Source of the DNA: an uncultured Prevotella sp.
GTDB lineage: Bacteria > Bacteroidota > Bacteroidia > Bacteroidales > Bacteroidaceae
Length of the DNA: 38,714 bases
Assembly: GCA_905236875.1 (NCBI GenBank)
Contig: CAJOQT010000052.1
Location: 1-38,714, forward strand
Direction: 5' to 3'
Under the pieces are notes generated by a model. That model was not told the origin of the DNA. It saw only the letters and a program-made list of their open reading frames with translations, and did not search any database. Position numbers and translations under genes: made by a program. Positions 1-7,686 of the stretch are shown here, piece by piece. Within the stretch, counting starts at the first letter, position 1. Each line of letters starts with the position of its first letter.

Positions 1-549
1 CACATCAGCGACCTCTCTTGGACCAAGAAGGTGAAGCACCCCAGCGAGTTCACTCAGGTAGGTGCCGAGATCGACGTCATCGTACTCGACATCGACAAGG
101 AGAACCGTCGTCTCAGCCTCGGCCACAAGCAGCTCGAAGATAATCCCTGGGATGTATTCGAGGAGAAATATACCGTCGGCTCTGTTCATGAGGGTAAGAT
201 TACCGAACTGCTCGAGAAGGGTGCTGTGGTAGCTCTCGAAGACGGCGTGGAAGGCTTCGCTACTCCGAAGCACCTCGTCAAGGAAGACGGCACACAGGCT
301 GCTGCCGGTGAGGAACTGCCGTTCAAGGTCATCGAGTTCAACAAGGATTCGAAGCGTATCATCCTCTCTCACAGCCGCACCTTCGAGGATGCACAGCGTG
401 AGGAGAAGAAGGCTGCCGCTGCTGCCAAGAAGCCGCGTGTTGCCAAGAAGGACGACACTCCGAAGATCGAGAACGTCGCTGCCAGCACTTCACTGGGTGA
501 TCTCGACGTACTCGCTGAACTGAAGGCTAAGATGGAGAAGGGCGAGTAA
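1..549 (+). CDS. rpsA: 30S ribosomal protein S1, C-terminal part (5' end outside window)
   Basis: The frame is open from the first base, so the gene starts upstream of the window. The visible 182 residues begin HISDLSW, a signature of an S1 RNA-binding domain, and contain the end of one S1 domain (DIDKENRRLSLGHKQ) and a full following one (VGSVHEGKITELLEKGAVVAL through FNKDSKRIILSHSR). An Ala/Lys-rich linker and an acidic/basic tail follow. S1 binds mRNA on the small ribosomal subunit and helps translation initiation; this matters in Bacteroidetes, where Shine-Dalgarno sequences are weak. A strong hairpin terminator follows 21 bases after the stop. The gene is convergent with the thioesterase. 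Identification is secure; only the full length is unknown. Confidence 0.95.
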   Translation, partial: HISDLSWTKKVKHPSEFTQVGAEIDVIVLDIDKENRRLSLGHKQLEDNPWDVFEEKYTVGSVHEGKITELLEKGAVVALEDGVEGFATPKHLVKEDGTQAAAGEELPFKVIEFNKDSKRIILSHSRTFEDAQREEKKAAAAAKKPRVAKKDDTPKIENVAASTSLGDLDVLAELKAKMEKGE

Positions 550-570
550 TTCCCCTACTCTCTTCATAAC

Positions 571-600
571 AAAAGAGGCGACCGTTTGGCCGCCTCTTTT
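571..600. terminator. Bidirectional intrinsic terminator between rpsA and the thioesterase
   Basis: A perfect 10-bp stem (AAAAGAGGCG paired with CGCCTCTTTT) with a 10-base loop. The stem supplies a T-run on either strand, so it can end both rpsA and the convergent thioesterase transcript. Confidence 0.85.
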
Positions 601-610
601 GTTGTTATTA

Positions 611-650
611 GGGGAGTTAGGAGGAGTTAGAGGGAGTTAGGGGGAGTTAG
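611..650. repeat. Tandem array, four ~10-bp units, overlapping the thioesterase stop
   Basis: Four consecutive 10-base units of the form GGGGAGTTAG with one or two changes each. The last unit contains the stop codon (TAA on the minus strand at 647-649) of the thioesterase. This is one of several short tandem arrays in the window that abut or cross stop codons. Confidence 0.85.
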
Positions 651-1387
651 AGAAACGTAACCTTGCTGCGACAGCACTCTGTCTCGTCACTACGAACTAT
701 GCGGATGCAATACTCGTTGTCGGCAGTCTGCTCGCGATAAAAGCTCAAATGGTCTCCAGCATGTGCCTCAGCCACATAGGCGATCTCGAAGCGACGGATG
801 CGGTGATCCCTGTACCACTCTAACGGCCATAGGTCGAGCACATGTTCGATATACTTGACAGAATTGATGTGGCCATTGATATCCACATCATTATAATAAG
901 TTTCAATGGTACGTAACAGCTCCGCCTTATCGCCCATTTTCACCCGACCGCCCTTGTCAATGGGACAAGGCTTATCGTTAACAATCCAGTTGTTGATGGC
1001 ACCATTGTCGATGCTGAAGATATCGGTCGGCTGACGGCTCTCCGTATCAATCATTGCCCAGATACTACGACCATAGCCGTATGTGTGGCCGTCGCTTCCC
1101 ACAACGGCAAAGTTACGGGAGGTGAAATAACGCATGGCACTCTCCACCCACGTCTCAACCTGAAACTTGGCATACTGTGGAGGCATCTCTTCCATCTCGA
1201 TGGCCAAACGTGAAAGCACCCACGAGCGATGGATGGTCATGAGATACTTCATGCCAAAGCCACGGGCCGTAGAGTGGAAGTCAGCAGCATTGAGCATGTG
1301 GTTACCCAGATGTCCCATGAAGAGGCGCCCCCCGAAATCACAGTGGAACGGCTCTGCCATGAACTCATAACGTCCAATCTTATCCAT
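647..1387 (-). CDS. Acyl-ACP thioesterase (FatA/FatB type)
   Basis: 246 residues, the usual length of bacterial FatA/FatB-like acyl-[acyl-carrier-protein] thioesterases, which hydrolyse acyl-ACP to free fatty acids. They are built of two hot-dog domains. The first half carries the pattern MTIHRSWVLSRLAIEMEEMP..Q..VETWV; the second carries the family signature DVDINGHINSVKYIEHVLD, whose Asn-Gly-His-x-Asn segment lies in the active site. The gene starts with ATG and is the last gene of the ilvD-ilvB-ilvN run, 251 bases after ilvN; that spacer holds a large inverted repeat. From memory, the same neighbour is seen in Bacteroides ilv operons, usually followed by ilvC; here ilvC is absent and rpsA comes next. 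It may be co-transcribed with ilv genes because branched-chain amino acids feed branched fatty acids (inference). Confidence 0.85.
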   Translation of the reverse strand: MDKIGRYEFMAEPFHCDFGGRLFMGHLGNHMLNAADFHSTARGFGMKYLMTIHRSWVLSRLAIEMEEMPPQYAKFQVETWVESAMRYFTSRNFAVVGSDGHTYGYGRSIWAMIDTESRQPTDIFSIDNGAINNWIVNDKPCPIDKGGRVKMGDKAELLRTIETYYNDVDINGHINSVKYIEHVLDLWPLEWYRDHRIRRFEIAYVAEAHAGDHLSFYREQTADNEYCIRIVRSDETECCRSKVTFL

Positions 1388-1436
1388 TAAACATATATTT
1401 ATTCAAGTTTCTCAAATACGCAGATTTTTATTCTTA

Positions 1437-1591
1437 ACAACGAATTTAACGAATGAAACGAACTTATGCTGCGCCCAGATAGCTACTAATTATATTCGAA
1501 TGAAACGAATTTGTGCTGCGCAGTATTCGATAAATCCGAAAGAAATTCGTCTGAACGGGATAAAATTCGTATAATTCGTTAAATTCGTTGT
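1437..1591. repeat. Intergenic element with 18-bp perfect terminal inverted repeats
   Basis: Bases 1437-1454 (ACAACGAATTTAACGAAT) are the exact reverse complement of 1574-1591. Between them lie two direct copies of a 24-base segment (1451-1474 and 1498-1521, two differences), and the right end is three 9-base units starting AATTCGT (1564-1590). The whole 155 bp lies between ilvN and the thioesterase and contains no plausible gene. It resembles a small non-autonomous mobile or REP-type element; no transposase or clear target duplication is seen. Confidence 0.7.
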
Positions 1592-1638
1592 CGTAAAAAA
1601 CATGCGAAAGTTGTATTATATTTATTATAGGGGGCAAG

Positions 1639-2184
1639 TTAGCTGCGCTCCCTTTGCTCCAAAAACTCACTGACCTGCTCCTGTTTGCCACGTGTGACAG
1701 CAATACGACCACTACGGGTATATTGCAGCACACAACCGAATTCGTCGAGGGCACGATAGAGCGCGATAATGTCGTCAGTAATACCGTGTTTCATCACAAT
1801 CACATAGGTGGGGTTCACCTCGATGATATGGGCATCGAAGCGGCGGATGGTACGTGAAATCTCAGGGTTTGCCAGCACCATTTCCGTAGAAAGCTTATAT
1901 AGGCCAGACTCACGGATAAAAAGCTGATCGTCAGTAAAATAGTTCGCCTTAACCACATCGATCTTCTTCTCTATCTGACGAGTAATCTTGATAATCTGGT
2001 CCTCGTCGCTCCAGGCGGTGATGGTGTATTTATGTACTCCTGGAATACTCGATGCCGACACGTTCAGGCTCTCGATGTTCACCTGACGGCGCGTGAACAC
2101 AGCAGTAATCTGGTTCAGGATACCTGCCACGTTTTCGGAATATACCAAAAGCGTATATAATTTCTTATTATTTTTCTCTTCCAT
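1639..2184 (-). CDS. ilvN: Acetolactate synthase, regulatory (small) subunit
   Basis: 181 residues. It begins MEEKNNKKLYTLLVYSEN, with an N-terminal ACT domain (VYSENVAGILNQITAVFTRRQVNIESLNVS) and the usual C-terminal domain including HGITDDIIAL. It binds the catalytic subunit IlvB, stimulates it, and gives feedback control by valine. An upstream in-frame GTG at 2205 would add seven residues, but those codons lie in a repeat array (2196-2223), so I chose the ATG at 2184, which matches the conserved start of the family. It lies 37 bases after ilvB, within that operon. The length is normal for the long form of the family (about 160-190). Confidence 0.92.
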   Translation of the reverse strand: MEEKNNKKLYTLLVYSENVAGILNQITAVFTRRQVNIESLNVSASSIPGVHKYTITAWSDEDQIIKITRQIEKKIDVVKANYFTDDQLFIRESGLYKLSTEMVLANPEISRTIRRFDAHIIEVNPTYVIVMKHGITDDIIALYRALDEFGCVLQYTRSGRIAVTRGKQEQVSEFLEQRERS

Positions 2185-2195
2185 GTGCGGTAGCA

Positions 2196-2223
2196 AATTC
2201 TTCACTTTTCACTCTTCACTTTT
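2196..2223. repeat. 7-bp tandem array at the ilvB stop / ilvN start
   Basis: Heptamers CACTTTT and CACTCTT alternate at 2203-2223, preceded by a degenerate AATTCTT. The last one overlaps the ilvB stop codon (2222-2224). Read on the minus strand, the array is followed by ATTTGCTACCGC. The same array and tail recur after mmdC and, slightly changed, after panD (20744-20822). Confidence 0.8.
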
Positions 2224-3928
2224 ATATCTCCAGCATCATCTCATTGACATTCATGCCCGGTGGAGTCATCGGCAACACATTGTCCTCCTCCTTGATGGCA
2301 CACTCCAAGATGAACGGCCCACTGGTGGCGAGCATCTTCTCCACAGCTTCCTTCAAGTCCTCGCGTTTTTCAACTGCAAGATAAGAAATGCCGTAGCCCT
2401 TGGCAATCAGTTCGTAACAGGGATTCATCATCTTCGTGAAGGACTTACGCCTCATCCAGAACATGTCCTGCCACTGGCGCACATTGCCCAGATAGTGGTT
2501 GTTCAGCAGAATCATCTTCACCGGAGCCTGCTGTTCCATAATGGTACCCAACTCCTCAATACACATCTGGAAGCCTCCGTCACCCATGAAGCAACATACC
2601 TGTCGGTCAGGGGCACCAAACGTTGCACCAATAGCTGCCGGCATACCATAGCCCATCGTGCCCAATCCGCCACTGGTACAGATGCTGCGCTTGTGGTGAT
2701 ACTTGAAGTAGCGCGTGGCGAACAACTGATTTTGTCCGACGTCAGTGACCAGCACTGCATCGTCTGCAGCCTGTTCAGCTACAGCGTTCACCACCTCACC
2801 CATCAGCAGCGGGCCGTCTTTGGGATGGATGGCAGGCTCGATGACTTTCTCGCGTTCCTGCTCGTCAAGCGGACGGAACGACTCGCGCCATGCCTGATGA
2901 CTGCAGGGATTGAGCAGTGCCGTGATGGCGGGTAGCGACTCCTTACAGTCGGCAACAACAGCCACATCGGTCTTGACGTTCTTGTCAATCTCACTCTTGT
3001 CAATATCAAGGTGAATGACCTTCGCCTGTTTTGCATAGGTCTTCAGGTTGCCTGTCACACGGTCGCTGAAGCGCATGCCGATGGCAATGAGCACATCACA
3101 TTCCTGCTCTTTCAGGTTGACGGCATAATTGCCATGCATACCCAGCATACCCACATTGAGCGGATGGTTACTTGGCAGGGCCGAGAGTCCCAACATAGTA
3201 CGACCAGCGGGGATGTCGGCTTTCTCCAGGAAAGCCTTCAGTTCCTCCTGCGCATTGCCCAGCTCCACACCTTGTCCTACCAGTGCCAGCGGCCGCTGGG
3301 CACCATTGATGAGTGCAGCTGCCTGACGCACGGCATCGTCGTCGAGTATGGGATACGGCACGTATGAACGTACGAAATCAACATGCTTGGGTTCCCAGTC
3401 GATTTCCTCCACCTGTGCATTACGTGGGAAGTCAAGTACCACAGGACCGGGTCTGCCGCTACGGGCAATATAAAACGCACGGCTAACAGCCCACGCCACA
3501 TCTTCAGCATGACGTATCTGGTAGCTCCACTTCGAAATAGGCTGTGCCACACCTACCAGATCGACTTCCTGAAAGGCATCAGTACCCAAGGCACCAATAG
3601 CCACCTGGCCGGCAATGACGACCATAGGCGTTGAGTCGAGCATAGCATCGGCCACACCCGTCAGTGTATTGGTAGCACCCGGACCACTGGTTACCAGTGC
3701 CACTCCCACCTCGCCACTGACGCGGGCATAACCCTCGGCAGCATGGGTGGCACCCTGTTCGTGGCGCACCAGGATATGGTCGAAGCACTTCTTCTCACCA
3801 CGTGTATAGTCGAACAGCGCATCATAGACGGGCATGATGGAGCCACCAGGATAGCCGAAGATGGTCTTCACCCCTTCAGCCTGCAAGGCCCGCATCAATG
3901 CTTTCGCTCCAGTTATTCTGTCTCTCAT
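2222..3928 (-). CDS. ilvB: Acetolactate synthase, catalytic (large) subunit
   Basis: 568 residues, full length. This thiamine-diphosphate enzyme condenses two pyruvates to acetolactate, or pyruvate with 2-oxobutyrate, the first common step to valine, leucine and isoleucine. The N-terminal domain has the catalytic glutamate in RHEQGATHAAEGYAR and the substrate region PGPVVLDFPRN. The middle FAD-type domain begins near residue 190. The C-terminal ThDP-binding motif is GDGGFQMCIEELGT...NN. It lies 51 bases downstream of ilvD and 37 bases upstream of ilvN, so the three form an operon. A transcript from the ilvD promoter probably covers all; no attenuator leader is visible. Confidence 0.96.
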   Translation of the reverse strand: MRDRITGAKALMRALQAEGVKTIFGYPGGSIMPVYDALFDYTRGEKKCFDHILVRHEQGATHAAEGYARVSGEVGVALVTSGPGATNTLTGVADAMLDSTPMVVIAGQVAIGALGTDAFQEVDLVGVAQPISKWSYQIRHAEDVAWAVSRAFYIARSGRPGPVVLDFPRNAQVEEIDWEPKHVDFVRSYVPYPILDDDAVRQAAALINGAQRPLALVGQGVELGNAQEELKAFLEKADIPAGRTMLGLSALPSNHPLNVGMLGMHGNYAVNLKEQECDVLIAIGMRFSDRVTGNLKTYAKQAKVIHLDIDKSEIDKNVKTDVAVVADCKESLPAITALLNPCSHQAWRESFRPLDEQEREKVIEPAIHPKDGPLLMGEVVNAVAEQAADDAVLVTDVGQNQLFATRYFKYHHKRSICTSGGLGTMGYGMPAAIGATFGAPDRQVCCFMGDGGFQMCIEELGTIMEQQAPVKMILLNNHYLGNVRQWQDMFWMRRKSFTKMMNPCYELIAKGYGISYLAVEKREDLKEAVEKMLATSGPFILECAIKEEDNVLPMTPPGMNVNEMMLEI

Positions 3929-3962
3929 ATCTATTTTCTTGAATTGGTAATTAGAAAATTCA

Positions 3963-3990
3963 TAATTACTTATTTCTAATTACTCATTTA
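3963..3990. repeat. 7-bp (14-bp) tandem array across the ilvD stop
   Basis: TAATTAC recurs at 3963-3969 and 3977-3983, each followed by a T-rich heptamer (TTATTTC, TCATTTA). The ilvD stop (3980-3982) lies inside, so the array supplies the last codons of ilvD. Looser heptamers continue to about 3941 in the ilvD-ilvB spacer. Confidence 0.6.
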
Positions 3991-5812
3991 ATATTCTCAC
4001 TCCTCCCTTATCTGCGCTCGAAACGCTTTGGGCGTAGGCACGCAGTGCTTTAGAAACTACACGGTTACGGCGCAATGGCTGTTGCGGACGTGCAGCTAAC
4101 TCCTCGTCGCTCAGCTTTACGTTGATGCTGCGCGAAGGAATATCGATGATGATGATGTCGCCATCCTTGATCTTGCCGATATTTCCACCACTGGCAGCCT
4201 CTGGCGAGATATGTCCGATACTGAGTCCGCTGGTTCCTCCAGAGAAACGTCCGTCAGTAATCAGGGCACACTCCTTACCCAAGTGCATCGACTTAATATA
4301 GCTTGTGGGATAGAGCATCTCCTGCATGCCTGGACCTCCCTTGGGACCTTCGTGGGTGATGACTACGCAGTCGCCCTTCTTCACCTTTCCGCCAAGTATT
4401 CCCTCGCAAGCATCCTCCTGCGAGTCGAACACAACGGCAGGACCTTCGAAGTGCCACAGGCTCTCGTCTACGCCTGCCGTCTTCACCACACAGCCGTCCT
4501 GAGCTATGTTCCCGAAGAGCACAGCCAAACCGCCGTCCTTCGTGTAGGCATGATCTAAGTCGCGAATGCAGCCGTTGGCGCGGTCATCGTCTAGACTCAT
4601 GTAGTAATGGTCCTGGCTGCCCATCTGGGTCGAGAAGTGGTTGGCGGGAGCGGCGAAATAGATGCGCGTCGGCGGGTTAAGCTGATCCGGCCCGAAGTAG
4701 TCGACATGCTTCGTCCAACGGGGAATGTCGTATTTCTTCAATGCCTCCTCGAGTGTCATGCCGTCCACGCGTCCACAACTGCCATCGATGAGACCGCCCT
4801 TGTTGAGTTCGTTCATAATGCCGAGAATGCCGCCAGCACGGTTACACTCCTGCACGCTATATTTCTGTGTGTTCGGAGCGAGCTTGCAGAGGCAGGGCAC
4901 CTTCCGGCTCAGAGCGTCGATATCCTTCATGGTGAAGTCGACACCAGCCTCCTGAGCTACAGCCAGCAGGTGGAGAACCGTATTGGTCGAGCCACCCATA
5001 GCTATGTCGAGACTCATAGCGTTGAGGAAAGCCTGGCGGGTGGCAATGGAGCGCGGCAGCACCGATTCGTCGCCATCGTCGTAGTAGGCCAGCGCGTTTT
5101 TGACTATCTGACGTGCAGCCTGCTTAAACAGCTCTACGCGAAATACGTGCGTAGCCAATATCGTGCCGTTTCCGGGAAGTGCCAGACCGATGGCCTCCGT
5201 CAGCGAGTTCATCGAGTTGGCAGTAAACATGCCCGAGCACGAACCGCAACCGGGACAGGCACAGCCCTCCAGTTCCTTCATCTCCTCATCAGAGACTGAC
5301 GGGTCGGCACCCTTTACCATCGCCGTAATCAGGTCGGCATTCTCGCCACGCCAGCGTCCTGCCTCCATCGGGCCGCCACTCACGAATACAGCGGGAATGT
5401 TCAGACGCATAGCAGCCATCAGCATACCAGGCGTCACCTTGTCACAGTTGGAGATACAAATCATGGCATCAGCCTTATGTGCATTCACCATATACTCCAC
5501 GGAGTCAGCAATGATGTCTCGTGAAGGCAGAGAATAAAGCATACCGTCGTGGCCCATAGCGATTCCATCGTCGATAGCGATGGTGTTGAACTCGGCTGCA
5601 TAACAGCCCATCTTCTCTATCTCCTGACGAACAATTTGTCCAATCTCATGCAAATGGGTATGACCTGGCACAAACTGGGTAAACGAATTGACAATAGCAA
5701 TGATCGGCTTCCCGAACTGTTCGTGCTTCATACCTGTGGCAACCCACAAAGCACGGGCGCCTGCCATTCTTCTGCCTTCAGTGCATACGGCACTACGTAA
5801 TGGATGTTTCAT
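3980..5812 (-). CDS. ilvD: Dihydroxy-acid dehydratase
   Basis: 610 residues, full length. It dehydrates 2,3-dihydroxy-isovalerate and -methylvalerate to the 2-oxo acids in valine/isoleucine synthesis, using an Fe-S cluster and Mg2+. Visible signatures are the cluster-ligand regions [11 protein letters not shown] and [19 protein letters not shown], and the C-terminal [23 protein letters not shown]. It begins at the ATG at 5812, 33 bases after a good Bacteroidetes promoter (5846-5880). It is the first gene of the ilvD-ilvB-ilvN-thioesterase run. No ilvC lies in the window, so the pathway must be completed elsewhere. Confidence 0.96.
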   Translation of the reverse strand: MKHPLRSAVCTEGRRMAGARALWVATGMKHEQFGKPIIAIVNSFTQFVPGHTHLHEIGQIVRQEIEKMGCYAAEFNTIAIDDGIAMGHDGMLYSLPSRDIIADSVEYMVNAHKADAMICISNCDKVTPGMLMAAMRLNIPAVFVSGGPMEAGRWRGENADLITAMVKGADPSVSDEEMKELEGCACPGCGSCSGMFTANSMNSLTEAIGLALPGNGTILATHVFRVELFKQAARQIVKNALAYYDDGDESVLPRSIATRQAFLNAMSLDIAMGGSTNTVLHLLAVAQEAGVDFTMKDIDALSRKVPCLCKLAPNTQKYSVQECNRAGGILGIMNELNKGGLIDGSCGRVDGMTLEEALKKYDIPRWTKHVDYFGPDQLNPPTRIYFAAPANHFSTQMGSQDHYYMSLDDDRANGCIRDLDHAYTKDGGLAVLFGNIAQDGCVVKTAGVDESLWHFEGPAVVFDSQEDACEGILGGKVKKGDCVVITHEGPKGGPGMQEMLYPTSYIKSMHLGKECALITDGRFSGGTSGLSIGHISPEAASGGNIGKIKDGDIIIIDIPSRSINVKLSDEELAARPQQPLRRNRVVSKALRAYAQSVSSADKGGVRILNE

Positions 5813-5845
5813 ATTTTCGCTTATTTTTCTCTGCTAAATGAAGTG

Positions 5846-5880
5846 CAAAAGTACTGCTTTTTATTGGAAATACCAACAAA
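5846..5880 (-). promoter_or_regulatory. Promoter of the ilvD operon
   Basis: On the minus strand TACTTTTG (5853-5846) fits the Bacteroidetes -7 box TAnnTTTG, and TTTGTTGG (5880-5873) lies 19 bases upstream in the -33 position. Transcription would start about 25-30 bases before the ilvD ATG. Confidence 0.7.
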
Positions 5881-5912
5881 AACAAAAGATTTTTCATAAA
5901 AGACAGACAGCT

Positions 5913-6323
5913 TCACCTGAAGTCAAAGAAAAAATAAGCTGCAGCATAGCGGCGTGGAACTCCCCTGGCCGAACCCATTGTGGAGTTGTTGCGGTCGCGA
6001 ACAGTTCCATCACTCTCTACCTTGCCGACGTATGAGTTGTTACGGTCACGTACCGTGCCGTCGCTCTCCACCTTGCCAAGATATGAGTTGCTGCGGTCGC
6101 GCACGGTGCCGTCGCTCTCAATCTTTCCCACATACGAGTTACTGCGGTCGCGGATGGTGCCGTCGCTCTCGAACTTGCCGGCATATGAGTTGTTGCGGTC
6201 GCGGATGGTTCCGTCCGACTCAATCTTACCTATTGACGTGTTGTTACGGTCACGGATGGTCTGTGAAAAGCTGGCCGATGACAGGCAGATAACAAACAGG
6301 AACAGAATAATTCTCTTGTACAT
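5913..6323 (-). CDS. Secreted repeat protein, likely 5-fold beta-flower type
   Basis: 136 residues with a signal peptide (MYKRIILFLFVICLSSASFS), then six tandem 17-residue repeats of the form IRDRNNSYVGKIESDGT and a short aromatic tail. At DNA level the units are 51 bp and about 80-90% alike, suggesting recent duplication or strong purifying pressure. Gly-Lys-Ile-Glu / Asp-Gly-Thr repeats of this kind fit the small 'beta-flower' secreted proteins known from Bacteroidales; this is recognition by pattern, and the function is unknown. A TTG two codons upstream is possible, but the ATG at 6323 is preferred. It lies 14 bases after the preceding carboxypeptidase-like-domain gene and is probably co-transcribed with it. 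Confidence 0.75.
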   Translation of the reverse strand: MYKRIILFLFVICLSSASFSQTIRDRNNTSIGKIESDGTIRDRNNSYAGKFESDGTIRDRSNSYVGKIESDGTVRDRSNSYLGKVESDGTVRDRNNSYVGKVESDGTVRDRNNSTMGSARGVPRRYAAAYFFFDFR

Positions 6324-6337
6324 AGTCAATTAAATTT

Positions 6338-7561
6338 TTATTGGTTTAGCTTCTTCAGTTTATGTATGGCATGCTCCAAGCTCTCCGTGGGCTCAATGAT
6401 ATTGTAGGCTCCCCAGAAGTCCGGCTCGTCGAAAAATGCCACTTTGTCGTAGAAATAGTCACGATAGCCGAAAGAGTCACGTCCGCGAATCGAGTGGACG
6501 TTATTACCCTGCAACTGCTCCGTCACCACCATCTCCGTCGTGACAGTATAGGAAGAGGCGAAGAGACGTCGTTTCCAGTCGCACTTAAAACGTATGACAT
6601 TACGCACATAGCTGATTTGTGTCAAGCCATCAACGGTTTTGTAATTAATCGTGGTGGAAAGCTCCCTCGGATTGAAATGCAAGCCACGCGGCTTCCGTAC
6701 CAGCATATATTCTGTGGCGAGTCCACGATCAGCCATATCCAACTGCAGTTCCACTCGCGTGAAGGCCAGCGACTCCTGGTCGATATAGAGCTTGCCATAG
6801 AACAAGGGACGCGTGAGGAGATATTTCGGTGAGAGGCTGATGACATACTGCGCCCGCTCTCCTATCTTCTCTGGCAACTCAGTCTTCAAGTTGTAATGAA
6901 ACAGTTCCTCCTCATTGAGCAGCAGTTCTGAATTCTTCACGGCATCAAGCATGATAGGGATAATGGGACCACCCATCACCTTGACACCCAGCGTGTCGGA
7001 CGAACGCGTGCTCATCAGCCTACGTCCCTTCACAATCTGAACAGCATCATACTGCGGACCATAGCGATAAGATGTCTTATACATATCGGTAACTGCTTCA
7101 GATACAGCAATAAAGCGTGAGCCTTTCTGTGCAGTTTCCCTATAGAAACAATGCATGAGCGAAGGTACTACAGGATAGTTTTCGGGAATCTTTCGGATGG
7201 CAGCACGGATAATCTCCAGCGGTTCATTGGCCGAAATGACCACCTCCTCTATGAGGATGGCACTGGGAACCATACGCACTTTCAGTCCTTCAGTCTGACT
7301 GCCAATGCTCACCCGCTGTGTGCGGAATCCCAGATGGGAGAAAACTATGTGGGTCGGACGAACAGGTGTCTTCAAGGTGAACTCACCGTCGTCGTTGGTC
7401 ACCGTACTTAAACTTTCGTCAGGTGTTGATACGCTGACATGAGCCAACGCACGTCCGTCCTGACGGTTGACTACGCGTCCTGTCAACACCGTGATTCCGC
7501 TCTGCGCATAGAGAAGAACGGACAGGAACAGCGAGAAAAAAGTTAATCCTAGTTTTCGCAT
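6338..7561 (-). CDS. Envelope protein with carboxypeptidase-like regulatory domain
   Basis: 407 residues. A signal peptide (MRKLGLTFFSLFLSVLLYAQS) is followed by a CarboxypepD_reg-like beta-sandwich at about residues 26-100 (GRVVNRQDGRALAHVSV...NDDGEFTLKTP...VFSHLGF), the domain that also begins SusC and DUF5686 proteins. The rest (about 115-400) is beta-rich with no motif I recognise beyond resemblance to DUF5686-like periplasmic or outer-membrane proteins; no long membrane helix. Probably exported to the outer membrane; function unknown. The spacer to the divergent purF-like gene is 125 bases and contains a TATCTTTG box on each strand. A 13-base sequence (GTCCTAAATCAAT) is duplicated head to tail at 7564-7589 in its leader. 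Confidence 0.75.
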   Translation of the reverse strand: MRKLGLTFFSLFLSVLLYAQSGITVLTGRVVNRQDGRALAHVSVSTPDESLSTVTNDDGEFTLKTPVRPTHIVFSHLGFRTQRVSIGSQTEGLKVRMVPSAILIEEVVISANEPLEIIRAAIRKIPENYPVVPSLMHCFYRETAQKGSRFIAVSEAVTDMYKTSYRYGPQYDAVQIVKGRRLMSTRSSDTLGVKVMGGPIIPIMLDAVKNSELLLNEEELFHYNLKTELPEKIGERAQYVISLSPKYLLTRPLFYGKLYIDQESLAFTRVELQLDMADRGLATEYMLVRKPRGLHFNPRELSTTINYKTVDGLTQISYVRNVIRFKCDWKRRLFASSYTVTTEMVVTEQLQGNNVHSIRGRDSFGYRDYFYDKVAFFDEPDFWGAYNIIEPTESLEHAIHKLKKLNQ

Positions 7562-7597
7562 TTGTCCTAAATCAATGTCCTAAATCAATTATCGCTA

Positions 7598-7605
7598 CAA
7601 AGATA
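7598..7605 (-). promoter_or_regulatory. -7 box for the carboxypeptidase-like-domain gene
   Basis: TATCTTTG on the minus strand fits TAnnTTTG, 37 bases before the ATG at 7561. No good -33 TTTG at standard spacing is seen. Confidence 0.5.
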
Positions 7606-7618
7606 AAAAATTATTTTC

Positions 7619-7646
7619 AATTATGAATCATGAATTATGAATTATT
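7619..7646. repeat. 7-bp tandem array between divergent genes
   Basis: Four clean heptamers: AATTATG, AATCATG, AATTATG, AATTATT. It lies just upstream of the -7 box of the purF-like gene, in the place of its -33 region. It is the one clear intergenic array in the window not at a gene end. Confidence 0.8.
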
Positions 7647-7649
7647 TTG

Positions 7650-7657
7650 TATCTTTG
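7650..7657 (+). promoter_or_regulatory. -7 box for the purF-like gene
   Basis: TATCTTTG, a perfect TAnnTTTG, 29 bases before the ATG at 7687. Confidence 0.6.
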
Positions 7658-7686
7658 CAGCAAATTTTCAAAATCGACAATAAACT

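Noticed and set aside
2093..2935. Open frame on the plus strand (280 codons) opposite ilvN/ilvB
   Set aside because: Antisense to two conserved genes; no motif.
5813..5845. Attenuator or leader peptide before ilvD
   Set aside because: The leader after the predicted start site is only about 30 bases, with no Ile/Val-rich frame or paired hairpins.
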